A stretch of DNA of 64,000 nucleotides, from positions 62,001 through 126,000 of the forward strand of contig NZ_JAAZQK010000003.1 of the NCBI RefSeq assembly GCF_012275445.1, written 5' to 3'. This stretch comes from Rhizobacter sp. SG703. GTDB taxonomy: Bacteria; Pseudomonadota; Gammaproteobacteria; Burkholderiales; Burkholderiaceae_C. This document shows positions 47,532 through 56,797 of the stretch, in pieces; within the stretch, counting starts at the first letter, position 1; every line of letters begins with the position of its first letter. The position numbers and the translations under genes are program-made. A model generated the notes under the pieces. It saw only the letters and a program-made list of their open reading frames with translations. It was not told the origin of the DNA and did no database searches.

Positions 47532-50120
47532 TCAGACCAGCGCGACCTCCGCCACTGTCGCCACGTCCGTGACCGCCAGCGCCGCAATGCCGGCCTGTGC
47601 GACCAGCGTATCGACATCCATCAGGATCAGCATCCGCTGGTGGCTGCTGACCAGCCGCTCCTGCGCACCGCCCGGCCGCGCGAGCGACTGCACGCGGGCG
47701 CTGGCGACCTCGAAAACCGGCCCGAGCTCGTCGACACGCATCGCGAAGCGCTGGCCGCGCGAGCCCTGGACCACCACCAGCGCCGCCTGCGGGTCGGTCG
47801 CCGGGCCGGTGCCGCGCAGCACGCCAAGGTCGACCACCGGCAGCAGCAGGCCTTCGAACTCCAGCATGCCCAGCAGGTGCGCCGGCGCATTCGGCAGGGC
47901 CGCGATGCGCGGTGGCTGCAAGGCCTGCAGCGCCATCGCCGACGGCACGCCCAGCCACTGGCCTGCGCACAGGAAGCTCGCGATCGACAGCAACGGCTCC
48001 TTGCCGCGCGGCGGCGTCGCGGCGTTGTCGAACACCAGCGGCGCCACCGGCGCCTGCGCCTGCACCGCGCCGAGCTTCAGCAGTGCCACCGAAAACAGAT
48101 CGTGCGGGCCGACGCTGCCGTCGGCGTGGTACTCGCGGTAGCCGCCGGAGACGCTGCAACCGGCGCTCCAGGCCACGCCGTCGAGGTGGATCACCGAACT
48201 GGTCGACACCCCGCGCGCCAGCACCTGCCAGTCCGCCGGCACCGACCAGCCGCTGCCGACCGGCCAGCGCGCGGTGTCGCTGCTCGCGACCACCGTGCCG
48301 GCGCGCGTCACCAGCAGCGCCGCCGCGCCGTGCGACGGCGCGCCCTGCGCATCGAGCGGCAGCGCGTCGCGCAGCATCGCCGCGAACTGCGGTTCGCCGT
48401 CGAACACGATCGCGATGCCGCCGACCACGGCCGCCGTTCCATCCGTGGCGCGCAATGCGGCGCCATGCACGAAGGTCGGCCGTCCGCCATACAACTCGCT
48501 CGCCGCATGCGCCGATTCGACATGCTGCTGCGGATCGCGCAGCGCCAGCGTCTCGCGCACCCACGGCGCGTCGAGCAACTCGCCGCAGCGCGATTGCTCG
48601 GCCGGGTCCGACACCGCGACGATGCGCCCGTCGGTGTCGAACAGCACCAGCAGCGCATACACCGTGTACAGGCCGTTGATCCGCTGCAGCACCGCGGCGG
48701 CGCGCGCGGCGTCGCGCTGGCCGGCCGGCTGCGACAGCACGCCGCGCAGCACCCCGTCGAGCGCCCACCAGCGGCAGTCGTTCGCGCGCTCGTAGAGGTT
48801 GCGGTCGACGATGTCGATCGCCAGCCGCGCATGGTGGCGCGCCTCGTCGAACACCGCGTTCAGCGTCGATCGGTGCAGGTTCGCGATCGCCTGCTCGAAA
48901 ACCTGGCGGATGCGCTCGCCGGTCTGGCCGACCTCGCGCAGCAGCGTGGCAGCAAAGGCGTTCGACGTGCCCTCGCCGGCCGGGCGCAGCCGGCCGTTCC
49001 ACAGCACGCGCGACAGATCGCGCTGGATGTGGCGTGCCTGCGTCGGGATGGTGCGCAGCGCCTCGCCGAACAGCTCGCGGGTGTCCAGGCGCGCGAGCAG
49101 CTCGTCGGCGTCCGTTGCTGCGGTCGCGGCGTCCTGCAACTCGGCCGTGTCGAAGGCCTGGTCCACCGGCACCAGCGCATGCGCCGACCAGCCGGGGCCG
49201 CTGTAGCCTTCGTAGCCGGTCGCGGCGGCATGCACCAGCAGGTACTCGCGGCCGGCGAAGCGGGCCAGCTGGTGGGCGGATTGCGCACCGGCGGCCGGTG
49301 GCAGTGGCGCCCCGACCGGAACCTGCCACGGATCGGACGACGCCAGCACCGCGCCACGCGCGTCCGACAGCACGATCACGCTGCGGTCGCGCGGCTCCAG
49401 CAGCTGCGAGAAGATTGCGCGCATTTCGTCGTCGAAGCGGAACGACAGGCACAGCACGCCCTCGACGCGCTCGTCGACGCGGATCGCCGCCGCGTACAGC
49501 AGCGCGCGCCGGCCGCCCATCAGCGCCGATTCGCCGAAATGCTCGACATAGGGTGCGCCCTGCAGCGCCTGCGCGAGCCAGGGTTCGCGACCGGTGGCAC
49601 GGGCATCGGTCGAATCGTCGAGCCGTGCCAGCACGCGGCCATCCGGTGCCAGCGCGACCACGTCGTCGTACACGGTGTACTTGGCCGCGTACTCGGCGAA
49701 GCGGGCCCGCAGCGCGCGCAGCGATGCAGCGTCGATCCCCTCGGCGGACTTGCTGGACCGCACCGCATCGCGCAGCTGCGAATCGGTGCTCAGGAACCCG
49801 ATGTCGGCGGTGCGCTCGAACAGGTTGCGCACCAGGATGTCGATCGCCACCTGCGCCTGGCTGCGCATGCGCTGAGCGACGTTCGCGAGCAGCGTGCGGC
49901 CCAGGCTGTCGAGCAGGTCTTCGGACAGCGACTGGAATGCGGCGCGCGTCGCGCCGATGTCGGGCAGCGTGCCGCTCATCTGCCCGAGCATCGACAGGCT
50001 GTCCCACACCCCTTGCAGCCGCAGCAGCGACTCGCGGTACTCGTCGACCGCGGGCATGCGCGACACCAGCGGGGCCACTTCGGGCGAGAAGGGCATCCCG
50101 CGGCGCCAGATCTTTTTCAT
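47532..50120 (-). CDS. Soluble tandem Cache-like / CheW protein
   Basis: An 862-residue protein starting at ATG 50120 behind AGGAC. Two similar sensor modules follow each other. The first (~70-340) has AIDILVRNLFERTADIGF, KYTVYDDVVAL, AVLASSDPWQVPVG. The second (~390-690) has AIDIVDRNLYERANDCRW, LYTVYALLVLF and TVVASSDTARWPVG. The C-terminal ~145 residues are a CheW domain (FLCAGQWLGVPSAMALQAL, LLGMLEFEGLLLPVVDLGVLRG). No membrane segment and no methyl-accepting helical hairpin is visible. It could therefore bring a sensor directly to a CheA-type kinase from the cytoplasm. Located at the T3SS locus, divergent from the HrpB-like gene. Confidence 0.82.
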   Translation of the reverse strand: MKKIWRRGMPFSPEVAPLVSRMPAVDEYRESLLRLQGVWDSLSMLGQMSGTLPDIGATRAAFQSLSEDLLDSLGRTLLANVAQRMRSQAQVAIDILVRNLFERTADIGFLSTDSQLRDAVRSSKSAEGIDAASLRALRARFAEYAAKYTVYDDVVALAPDGRVLARLDDSTDARATGREPWLAQALQGAPYVEHFGESALMGGRRALLYAAAIRVDERVEGVLCLSFRFDDEMRAIFSQLLEPRDRSVIVLSDARGAVLASSDPWQVPVGAPLPPAAGAQSAHQLARFAGREYLLVHAAATGYEGYSGPGWSAHALVPVDQAFDTAELQDAATAATDADELLARLDTRELFGEALRTIPTQARHIQRDLSRVLWNGRLRPAGEGTSNAFAATLLREVGQTGERIRQVFEQAIANLHRSTLNAVFDEARHHARLAIDIVDRNLYERANDCRWWALDGVLRGVLSQPAGQRDAARAAAVLQRINGLYTVYALLVLFDTDGRIVAVSDPAEQSRCGELLDAPWVRETLALRDPQQHVESAHAASELYGGRPTFVHGAALRATDGTAAVVGGIAIVFDGEPQFAAMLRDALPLDAQGAPSHGAAALLVTRAGTVVASSDTARWPVGSGWSVPADWQVLARGVSTSSVIHLDGVAWSAGCSVSGGYREYHADGSVGPHDLFSVALLKLGAVQAQAPVAPLVFDNAATPPRGKEPLLSIASFLCAGQWLGVPSAMALQALQPPRIAALPNAPAHLLGMLEFEGLLLPVVDLGVLRGTGPATDPQAALVVVQGSRGQRFAMRVDELGPVFEVASARVQSLARPGGAQERLVSSHQRMLILMDVDTLVAQAGIAALAVTDVATVAEVALV

Positions 50121-50501
50121 TGTTCGTCCTGAGGATTCAAGTGACTTCGTGAGACATCCGCCTCGCTCGCAGGCCCCAGCCGACACGCACGGTCTCAACT
50201 TTGAGAATCGGCCGATCCGGGGCGAGGTACACCTGCACTTTCGTGAAACGGATCACGCTTGCGCATCACGCGACAGAAATGCATCCGACGGGCTTCTTCG
50301 AGGGACGTGCGGCGTCAGCTTCGCGTCAGCACAGGCCACGGCAACGCGCGCTTTCGCAAGCTTGCGAATCGGCCGCGTGCGGCTTCTCGTTTTTGAGGCA
50401 ACCGGCGTGACTGAGAGTTCATGAGCTTGTTTTTTCGTGCGATGACGAGACTGAGCTCCATCGGGTCCTGCAGCGGACCTTCACCTCAAGGAGCGAACGT
50501 C
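50121..50501. promoter_or_regulatory. Divergent promoter region of the CheW and HrpB-like genes
   Basis: The 381-bp region contains a perfect 16-bp palindrome TTCGCAAGCTTGCGAA at 50353-50368, about 135 bp before the HrpB-like start. This is a strong candidate regulator site. A near match to an hrpII-type element (TTCG, 16 bp, TGCG at 50240-50263) is also present but has a mismatch in its second half. Confidence 0.5.
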
Positions 50502-51980
50502 ATGCAGATCCAAGTCCTCACCGTCCTGGCCCGCCACGAACATGTCCAGGCCCTGATGTCGCCGGTGCTCGAAGGCCGCGTCCAGGAAGCCGTCTCGAAG
50601 GCCGAGGAGCTGCTGGGCGATCGCCCGGTGCACCTGGGCGACGACATGCTGAGCGAGCTGGCCCAGCTGTGCGGCGACCTGATGCTGTCGCTGGACCGTG
50701 CCGAAGAGGCCGAGGAGACCTACCGCCTGGCCGTCAAGCTGGCCGGCGGCGCGCAGCGCGGCACGGTGCGCGTGGTCTCGTGCCGCGGCACCGGCTTCCT
50801 GAGCCTGTACCAGCACCGCTACGGCACGGCCGCTGCCTGCTTCGGCCGCATGGCCGTCGACGAGGCCGCCACGCCGGCGCAGAAGGTCGAGGCGATGTGC
50901 GCGATGGCGATGGCCCGCCACGGCCTCGGCCAGAAGGAGCGCGCGATGCAGGCGCTGGACGACGCGAGCGAGATCGCCCGCGACGACGATTCGGCCCAGC
51001 TCGCGATGATGGTCAGCCTGGTGCGTGTCGAGCTGCTGGCGCAAAGCGAGATCCGCGCGCACGACGACCTGCGCGACCATGTGTTCTGGCAATCGCCGCT
51101 GGTCGACCGCATGCCGGCCTCGGCCCAGCTGCAGCCGCTGTCGGCGATCGAGCACTGCATGAATGCGCATGGCCGCTTCGCCCTGGTGGAGCGCCGGCTG
51201 CGCCAGCTGCGCGACCTGGTGCTGGCCTCGTGTGGCGATGCCCGCGCGCAGGCCGCGCTGCCCGACCACGTGGCCGGCCTGCGCACGCTGGGTCTCGCGA
51301 CGCTCGAGCGCCAGGCGCGCCTGGACACCGCGCTGGTCGCGATCACGCAGCGCCAGGCCGAGCTGGCCCGGGCCACGCTCGAACCGCTGCAATCGCGCGA
51401 AGCGGAGATGGGCGGGCGCCAGCGCTGGCGCATGGAGCTGTCGTACTGCCTCGCGAAGGTGTGCGCGTTGTCGGGCCGCGTCGATGAATCGATGCGCCAC
51501 TACCAGCGCTATGCGCTCGAATCGATGCAGTGCGTGCGCACCGAATCGGCCTTCGACGACCGCGCGGCCCGGCCGGGCACGGCGGCGCCGGTGGCGGTGA
51601 AGGACGACATCGAGATGCGGCTGCCGGCCAAGTACCGCCGCGCGTACCGCTACCTGCTGGAGCACCTGGACTGCGCCGAGCTGAGCGTGCGCGAGATCGC
51701 CGACGACATGGGCGTGACCGAGCGGGCGCTGCAATGGGCCTTCAAGAACCACCTGGGCATGACGCCGGGCGAGGTGATGCAGCGCTGCCGCGTGGAGCGC
51801 ATCCGCGCCGACCTGCTGCGCGACGACGCACCGGGCCACAGCGTGATCGAGACCGCGGCGCGCTGGGGCATCCGCAACCGCTCGACGCTGGTCACCTCGT
51901 ACCGCAAGTACTTCCGCGAAACGCCGACCGAGACGCTGGCGCGCCGCGGCCGTGCGGACCAGATGGCTGCGGCGTACTGA
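50502..51980 (+). CDS. hrpB: HrpB-like AraC family T3SS transcriptional activator
   Basis: A 492-residue regulator. The N-terminal ~380 residues are TPR-like helical repeats (AEEAEETYRLAVKLAGGAQR, RYGTAAACFGRMAVDE, QKERAMQALDDASEIARDD). The C-terminal ~100 residues are an AraC DNA-binding domain (LSVREIADDMGVTERALQWAF ... GMTPGEVMQRCRVERIRADL). This is the layout of Ralstonia/Xanthomonas HrpB/HrpX, which activate T3SS genes. Start ATG 50502 behind AAGGAG; an in-frame start at 50421 is less likely. The gene heads a plus-strand run of five genes. Confidence 0.85.
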   Translation: MQIQVLTVLARHEHVQALMSPVLEGRVQEAVSKAEELLGDRPVHLGDDMLSELAQLCGDLMLSLDRAEEAEETYRLAVKLAGGAQRGTVRVVSCRGTGFLSLYQHRYGTAAACFGRMAVDEAATPAQKVEAMCAMAMARHGLGQKERAMQALDDASEIARDDDSAQLAMMVSLVRVELLAQSEIRAHDDLRDHVFWQSPLVDRMPASAQLQPLSAIEHCMNAHGRFALVERRLRQLRDLVLASCGDARAQAALPDHVAGLRTLGLATLERQARLDTALVAITQRQAELARATLEPLQSREAEMGGRQRWRMELSYCLAKVCALSGRVDESMRHYQRYALESMQCVRTESAFDDRAARPGTAAPVAVKDDIEMRLPAKYRRAYRYLLEHLDCAELSVREIADDMGVTERALQWAFKNHLGMTPGEVMQRCRVERIRADLLRDDAPGHSVIETAARWGIRNRSTLVTSYRKYFRETPTETLARRGRADQMAAAY

Positions 51981-51987
51981 GACGGCC

Positions 51988-52704
51988 ATGTGGACGCGTG
52001 GCGTGCGGGCGTCGATCGGCGCGCTGCTGGCGGGGGCCGCTTCGCAGGCCGGCGCGGCCTTCGACTGCACCGATGCGTTCGGCAACCGCTACCTGAGCGC
52101 GCGGCCGATCGCCGACGGCGGGGTGCAGTGCGTGCCGGTGCTGCCGCCGGTGCGGGCCGCGAAACCGCTGAGCGCGCAGGACGTGGCCTCGATCCTCGGC
52201 CTGGCCGACGAGGCGATGGCGGCCGACGCGCAGCGGCGCGGCAGCCTGGCGCTGCTGCCGCCGTCGTCGATCGCGATCTCGGCGGTGCCGTCGGCTGAGC
52301 GGATCAGCGCGTACGACCCGCTGATCGCGTCGGTGGCGCGCAGCTTCGGCACCGATGTCAACCTGCTGCGCGCGATCGTGCACGTGGAGTCGCGCTTCAA
52401 TGCGAACGCGGTGTCGCCGAAGGGCGCGATCGGACTGATGCAGGTGATGCCGGCGACCGCGCAGCGCATGGGGCTGGCCGATGCCGAGCGCAACCTGTTC
52501 GAGCCCGAGGCCAACCTGCGCACCGGCACGCGCTACCTGCGCCTGCTGCTGAACATGTTCGAAGGCCAGCCGGAGCTGGCGGTGGCGGCCTACAACGCCG
52601 GCGAGGGGGCGGTGATGAAGTATGGGCGGGAGATCCCGCCGTACCCGGAGACGCAGGCGTATGTGCAGAACGTGATGGCGATCTACCGGAGCCTGAGCCG
52701 GTGA
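51988..52704 (+). CDS. Exported lytic transglycosylase, T3SS-associated
   Basis: A 238-residue SLT-type muramidase with a signal peptide (VRASIGALLAGAASQAGA). The catalytic Glu is in HVESRFN (residue 134), followed by AVSPKGAIGLMQVMPATAQR and AYNAGEGAV, all standard. Two Cys residues (FDCTDAF, VQCVP) could form a disulfide. Its start is 8 bp after the HrpB-like stop. T3SS loci carry such enzymes (IpgF/HpaH type) to open the peptidoglycan for the needle complex. Confidence 0.88.
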   Translation: MWTRGVRASIGALLAGAASQAGAAFDCTDAFGNRYLSARPIADGGVQCVPVLPPVRAAKPLSAQDVASILGLADEAMAADAQRRGSLALLPPSSIAISAVPSAERISAYDPLIASVARSFGTDVNLLRAIVHVESRFNANAVSPKGAIGLMQVMPATAQRMGLADAERNLFEPEANLRTGTRYLRLLLNMFEGQPELAVAAYNAGEGAVMKYGREIPPYPETQAYVQNVMAIYRSLSR

Positions 52705-52723
52705 GGCGGCATCGAGGTTCGGC

Positions 52724-55681
52724 ATGAATTTGCCGCTTGGGGTGGCATGGAGGAACCGAGTGACCGCTGGCGTTACTCAGGAAACTCTTCATTTCCTGCC
52801 TGGCGCGATGCGACCCACACACCCACATTTTCGCCTTCCGTTGTCGGAATATGTCTCGCAGACGCAGCCCGCATCGTCCACGGTGCACCTGCTGGACGAA
52901 TTCGCCGACAAGGGTCGCTTCGACGAACTCAAGGAGCTCGTGCAAGACAAGCTTCTCGACCCGCGAGCGACAGCGGGTGACAAGCGCGGTTTTCTGAGTG
53001 GCAGCAGAGCTTCGTTGGACTTTCTGGTCCCGCTCTTTTCGCATGACTCGATATGGTGGTTGCACCACCTTGAGCTGATTCCGCACAGCGCAGGGGCGAG
53101 TGATGCCATGGAGTTCCAGACCGCGCCGGATGACGGGCGGCAGCTGAGCCTGCCCGTCTTGCCCGACCCGATCGTGCTGCCCGGTGAGCAGGGCGCCTTC
53201 GCACTCCTCGCGGACGCGATGACGCGCGTGCCGGGCTTGTCGGCCGATCTGCAGGACGACCACGCATCGACGCGCGCGAGCCTGATGATGTCCTGGCTGA
53301 CGAACCTGAGCGCCGCGCTCGATGCGCCCGATGCGTCCTCATGGCCCCTTCCCGAGGTGATGAGTCTGCTGCTCAGGGCGCGGACGCAATGGATCGGAGC
53401 AACGGGCGCGGCGGGGCGCCATCGTGATGCGTGCCAGTCCGTGTTGAACGGATTGCTGGTCACGGCCTTGCATCCGGCGTTGATGAAAGCACTGGATCCT
53501 CAGCAAGCCGCGCAGTGGATCTCGATGATCGGCGCCTGGTGCTCGGAATTGCACATTCGGCGCAGTGATGCACTGACCTTGTTACGCGACACGCTGGGTC
53601 GCCTGAATGATTTGCAGCCCAGGCGGGCGCTGTTGATCGTTCTCCAGCCGTCCTTGCGCGTGACGACTGCCGGCGAGCTGCCGAACCACGTGGAACTGCT
53701 GAACGTGCTGCTCGATCGAACGGCGCTGCGGTTGCCGCAGCAGCAGGCAGCGCGCTGGATCGAGATGCTGGCAACGGCGTGCCGTCCGATCGAGCTGTCC
53801 GCCCGGCAGGCTTTCGACGTCCTGAAGGCGGTCGTGCCTGCCCTCGGCGATGTGCCCGGGCTGCCCGCCTTGATGGCATGGCTGTGGCCCGACGTGCAAT
53901 ATGAGGCTTTCGAACCCGACTTCAAAGAGGCGTGGGCATGGCTTGCGGCACATCCGTCGGCCATCGAGGCGTTGCCGGCGACGAAGGCCAGGACGATGGA
54001 GCGTCGCCTCGGCTGCTTGCTGTGCGCGCAACCGTGGAGTGGTGCCTCGGACGCGTTCAAGCGTGCGTTCGACAAGCAATGCACGGAGGCGATCGAGATG
54101 GGGGCGCAGCGTGGCGCTTTTCCACCCTATGCGCATTTATTGCATCGTGAGACTCCCCGGCGCTCGAGCCCGCGTCGGTCGCCGCCCCGAGGGACGTCGA
54201 TGCCGGGCTGTGCGCGCACCGGCAAGCGTTCCAGGCCGGAACCTGCCGCCGCGATCCCGACACCGGCGAGCACCCGGCCCGGCACCGAGGAGCCCGATGT
54301 GTTCCGGCAGGTCGAGGCGGCCGTGGCAGGCGGAGGAAAGGCGGTTCTCGACGAGGCACTGCGTCGATTGGCAACGCTGGACCCGCCACACGCGCGCGAG
54401 ACGCTGGAGCGCGCATTGAACAATTTGCCGATCGCCGACCCGGGCGTATCACCGCGGCTCGCGGCGGCGTACGGAAAGACGCTGCGCCGCTGGCTGGTCG
54501 CACTGCACCGCCATGTCGGCGTCAGGCTGGCGGCTGGCAACGCTGCCGAGGTTCAGGCCCTGCGGGTTTTGCTGGACAACGCCTGGCAGCAGACGATCGG
54601 CAAACACCGCGAGGTGCTGGCACGGGAGGTGCCGGACGCCTGCGGTGCCATTCTTCGCAGCTTCGTGGCCGTGGCGCTGCATCCAGGCATGTTGGCCGGC
54701 GCCGCCGTCGAGGCCTGGCTCGCCACGATCGCCCGGTGGGGCGGGACGGACACATTGCCGCCGGACGATGCACGCCAGCTGCTTGCCCAGGCGCTGCCGC
54801 AGCTGGCGGGCCTGCGAGCCCGGCAGGCCGTGCTGGCGCTGCTGCTGCCGACCGCCCGGGCATGGGGTGATGCAGCGCAGGCCGTTGGACTGCTGAAGGT
54901 GCTGCTCGACGGACGTCTGTTGGCGGATCTTGCGCACGATGCGAAGGCCTGGCTGGAGACAGTGCGCCAGCGATGCCCGAGCTTTGCGCCGAGCTCCGCC
55001 GACGGTTTGTCGTTGCTTGAAGAAGCGGGTGCCGCGGGCATGGCATCGCTGCAGGCGTGGCAGGTGCTGTTGAGCTGGCTGTGGCCATACGTTCATGCAC
55101 AGGCTCACGAAGCCGGCGGCAGCCACCGCGCGTGGCAGTGGCTGGCCCAGCAGCCGGTGCGGATCACTGCGTTGCAGTGGGTGCCTCCCGACATGGGGGC
55201 ACAGTGCCTCATCGATCTGAGCTCGGGCCTGCTGTCTTCCATGCCCGAGTTGATGCCGATGCTCGAGGCGTTGCGGGAAGTGATGATCGATCAATGGACA
55301 AGGGACCTGCTGTCTGCTGCGGTCCGGCAGGAGGTCGAACACTGGGTTCGAGGGGTCCAGGCGGAGCAGTACGCCGAGAACGCCCGTCGCGCGAACATGT
55401 CGTTCATGGCGCTGCATTTGAATCAAGCCGGATCGGATCCATCGATCGTGCTGCCGACGAGCGAACTGCCGGCTGCCCTCAAGAAGTCGAAGTTCTTCGT
55501 CGCACCACGGGCTTCGTTCGAGATGCCCGGAGCGCCCGTCATCCGCGAAATGAATGCCCGCGAGCTCGAGCGCGAGTTCGCGGGCAGAAACGAGAGGCCC
55601 TCGCGGACCTGGGCCGAGTCCGGCGAACAACCGCCACCAACTGATGCCACGGAGTCGGTCATCCTCGAACTCGAAGATTGA
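52724..55681 (+). CDS. Large helical protein with internal duplication; T3SS-associated, possibly exported by it
   Basis: A 985-residue protein without signal peptide or membrane segment, starting at ATG 52724 behind GAGG; an alternative start at 52808 is possible. Two modules of ~230 residues, about 205-435 and 605-835, look alike. The first has ALHPALMKALDPQQAAQWIS, LQPRRALLIVLQPSLR, LLNVLLD and WLWPDVQYEAF. The second has ALHPGMLAGAAVEAWLATIA, LRARQAVLALLLPTAR, LLKVLLDG and WLWPYVHAQAH, offset by about 400 residues. A Ser/Arg/Pro-rich linker (~475-530) separates them. No family recognised. Its position between the transglycosylase and a chaperone gene suggests a secreted or regulatory T3SS protein. 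Confidence 0.75.
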   Translation: MNLPLGVAWRNRVTAGVTQETLHFLPGAMRPTHPHFRLPLSEYVSQTQPASSTVHLLDEFADKGRFDELKELVQDKLLDPRATAGDKRGFLSGSRASLDFLVPLFSHDSIWWLHHLELIPHSAGASDAMEFQTAPDDGRQLSLPVLPDPIVLPGEQGAFALLADAMTRVPGLSADLQDDHASTRASLMMSWLTNLSAALDAPDASSWPLPEVMSLLLRARTQWIGATGAAGRHRDACQSVLNGLLVTALHPALMKALDPQQAAQWISMIGAWCSELHIRRSDALTLLRDTLGRLNDLQPRRALLIVLQPSLRVTTAGELPNHVELLNVLLDRTALRLPQQQAARWIEMLATACRPIELSARQAFDVLKAVVPALGDVPGLPALMAWLWPDVQYEAFEPDFKEAWAWLAAHPSAIEALPATKARTMERRLGCLLCAQPWSGASDAFKRAFDKQCTEAIEMGAQRGAFPPYAHLLHRETPRRSSPRRSPPRGTSMPGCARTGKRSRPEPAAAIPTPASTRPGTEEPDVFRQVEAAVAGGGKAVLDEALRRLATLDPPHARETLERALNNLPIADPGVSPRLAAAYGKTLRRWLVALHRHVGVRLAAGNAAEVQALRVLLDNAWQQTIGKHREVLAREVPDACGAILRSFVAVALHPGMLAGAAVEAWLATIARWGGTDTLPPDDARQLLAQALPQLAGLRARQAVLALLLPTARAWGDAAQAVGLLKVLLDGRLLADLAHDAKAWLETVRQRCPSFAPSSADGLSLLEEAGAAGMASLQAWQVLLSWLWPYVHAQAHEAGGSHRAWQWLAQQPVRITALQWVPPDMGAQCLIDLSSGLLSSMPELMPMLEALREVMIDQWTRDLLSAAVRQEVEHWVRGVQAEQYAENARRANMSFMALHLNQAGSDPSIVLPTSELPAALKKSKFFVAPRASFEMPGAPVIREMNARELEREFAGRNERPSRTWAESGEQPPPTDATESVILELED

Positions 55682-55825
55682 CGGTGCTTGCGCAGGGACA
55701 TTCCTCCCGGCCCCGGGCGAGAGCGCCCGACATGCAGCAGCGACGGAACGCACCGCGGGATGCGGTGACACAGGGGTACGCCCGCAGCCGCGGGCTTGTG
55801 TACCACCTGGCCTGGAGTTGCTCGC

Positions 55826-56782
55826 ATGGAAGACCCGGATCGATGGCATGGCATGTTCGTGCAGTGCATGCACGCGCTGTTCGAGGCGAACGGGCAGCCA
55901 GCGCCTGAGCTGAAGCACGACGACGACGCGGCCGATGCCGTCGGGTTCGCGGTCGACGGGATCGACTTCGAGATCTCGCACGACGCGGCGCGGCACCGGG
56001 ATCACCTGCTGCTCGAATGCGAGTTCGGGCCTGCGCCGGAGGACGAATGGGGGTTGCGCGCCCTGCTTCGGCTGAACTGCCGGCTTCAGGCCTCGGGCAG
56101 CGGCAGCTTCGGCTGGCGGCCTGGGGTCAATGCGATCACTTTCGGGGTGCAGGTGCCGATGGCGCAGTGCGGGAAGGACGCGATCGAGGCCGTGATGGCG
56201 GCGCTGGCCCAGCAGGTCCACCATTGGCGCGCCGGACGCTCCTTGTACGAGGAGGCATTCCCGGTGCTGGAAGCAACTGGGCGCGATGAGTCGCCGCGGT
56301 CGTCAGAGACCGATGCGCGCGCGCAGCTGGTTCGCGTGCTGCAGGAGCTGTGCGAGGACGATCGCGTGGACCGTGTCGAGGAACTCGCAGCTGCGCCACA
56401 GACCTTGGCGCTGCGGTTCTCGATGGGAGACGCCGAGGTCGTGCTGGTGCATGCCGAACCGAGGTCGACCCGGTTGACGCTGGAGTGCGAATACGGCGCG
56501 GCGCCGGTTAAGGAACCCATGGAAATTCTGATGGGACTGCTGAAGGCGACGGATGCCGATGCAACCGGGGGGGCAGATGGTTTCGGTCTGGCGGAGCCCG
56601 CGGATCTGGTGATGTTCCGCCGAACGATCATCGGTCCGGTATGGACAAGCGAGCAGTTGCTGGACGGGATCGTCGAGATCGGCCGCAACGCAACGCAATG
56701 GTTCGAAGCCTGCTGGGGCCAGCCAAATCGGGCGCGGAATCTCTCGTGGCCGATTGATGAATTCGTTGATGTGTTGAATTAA
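55826..56782 (+). CDS. Tandem class I T3SS chaperone-like protein (CesT fold, two copies)
   Basis: A 318-residue acidic protein starting at ATG 55826 behind GGAG. It consists of two halves, each with the small mixed alpha/beta pattern of CesT/SycE-type chaperones. Half 1 (~8-135) has HLLLECEFGPAPEDEWGLRALLRLNC and half 2 (~165-300) has RLTLECEYGAAPVKEPMEILMGLL. Dimeric CesT chaperones are encoded as single ~130-residue proteins, so this looks like a covalent dimer. The next gene begins 15 bp after its stop, so it is the natural dedicated chaperone of that product. The class assignment is by pattern and context, not by search. Confidence 0.72.
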   Translation: MEDPDRWHGMFVQCMHALFEANGQPAPELKHDDDAADAVGFAVDGIDFEISHDAARHRDHLLLECEFGPAPEDEWGLRALLRLNCRLQASGSGSFGWRPGVNAITFGVQVPMAQCGKDAIEAVMAALAQQVHHWRAGRSLYEEAFPVLEATGRDESPRSSETDARAQLVRVLQELCEDDRVDRVEELAAAPQTLALRFSMGDAEVVLVHAEPRSTRLTLECEYGAAPVKEPMEILMGLLKATDADATGGADGFGLAEPADLVMFRRTIIGPVWTSEQLLDGIVEIGRNATQWFEACWGQPNRARNLSWPIDEFVDVLN

Positions 56783-56797
56783 ATTTTGGAGATTGAG

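Noticed and set aside
50240-50263. Near hrpII-type box (TTCG, 16 bp, TGCG)
   Set aside because: The second half mismatches and TTCG words are frequent in this GC-rich DNA; not enough to call.
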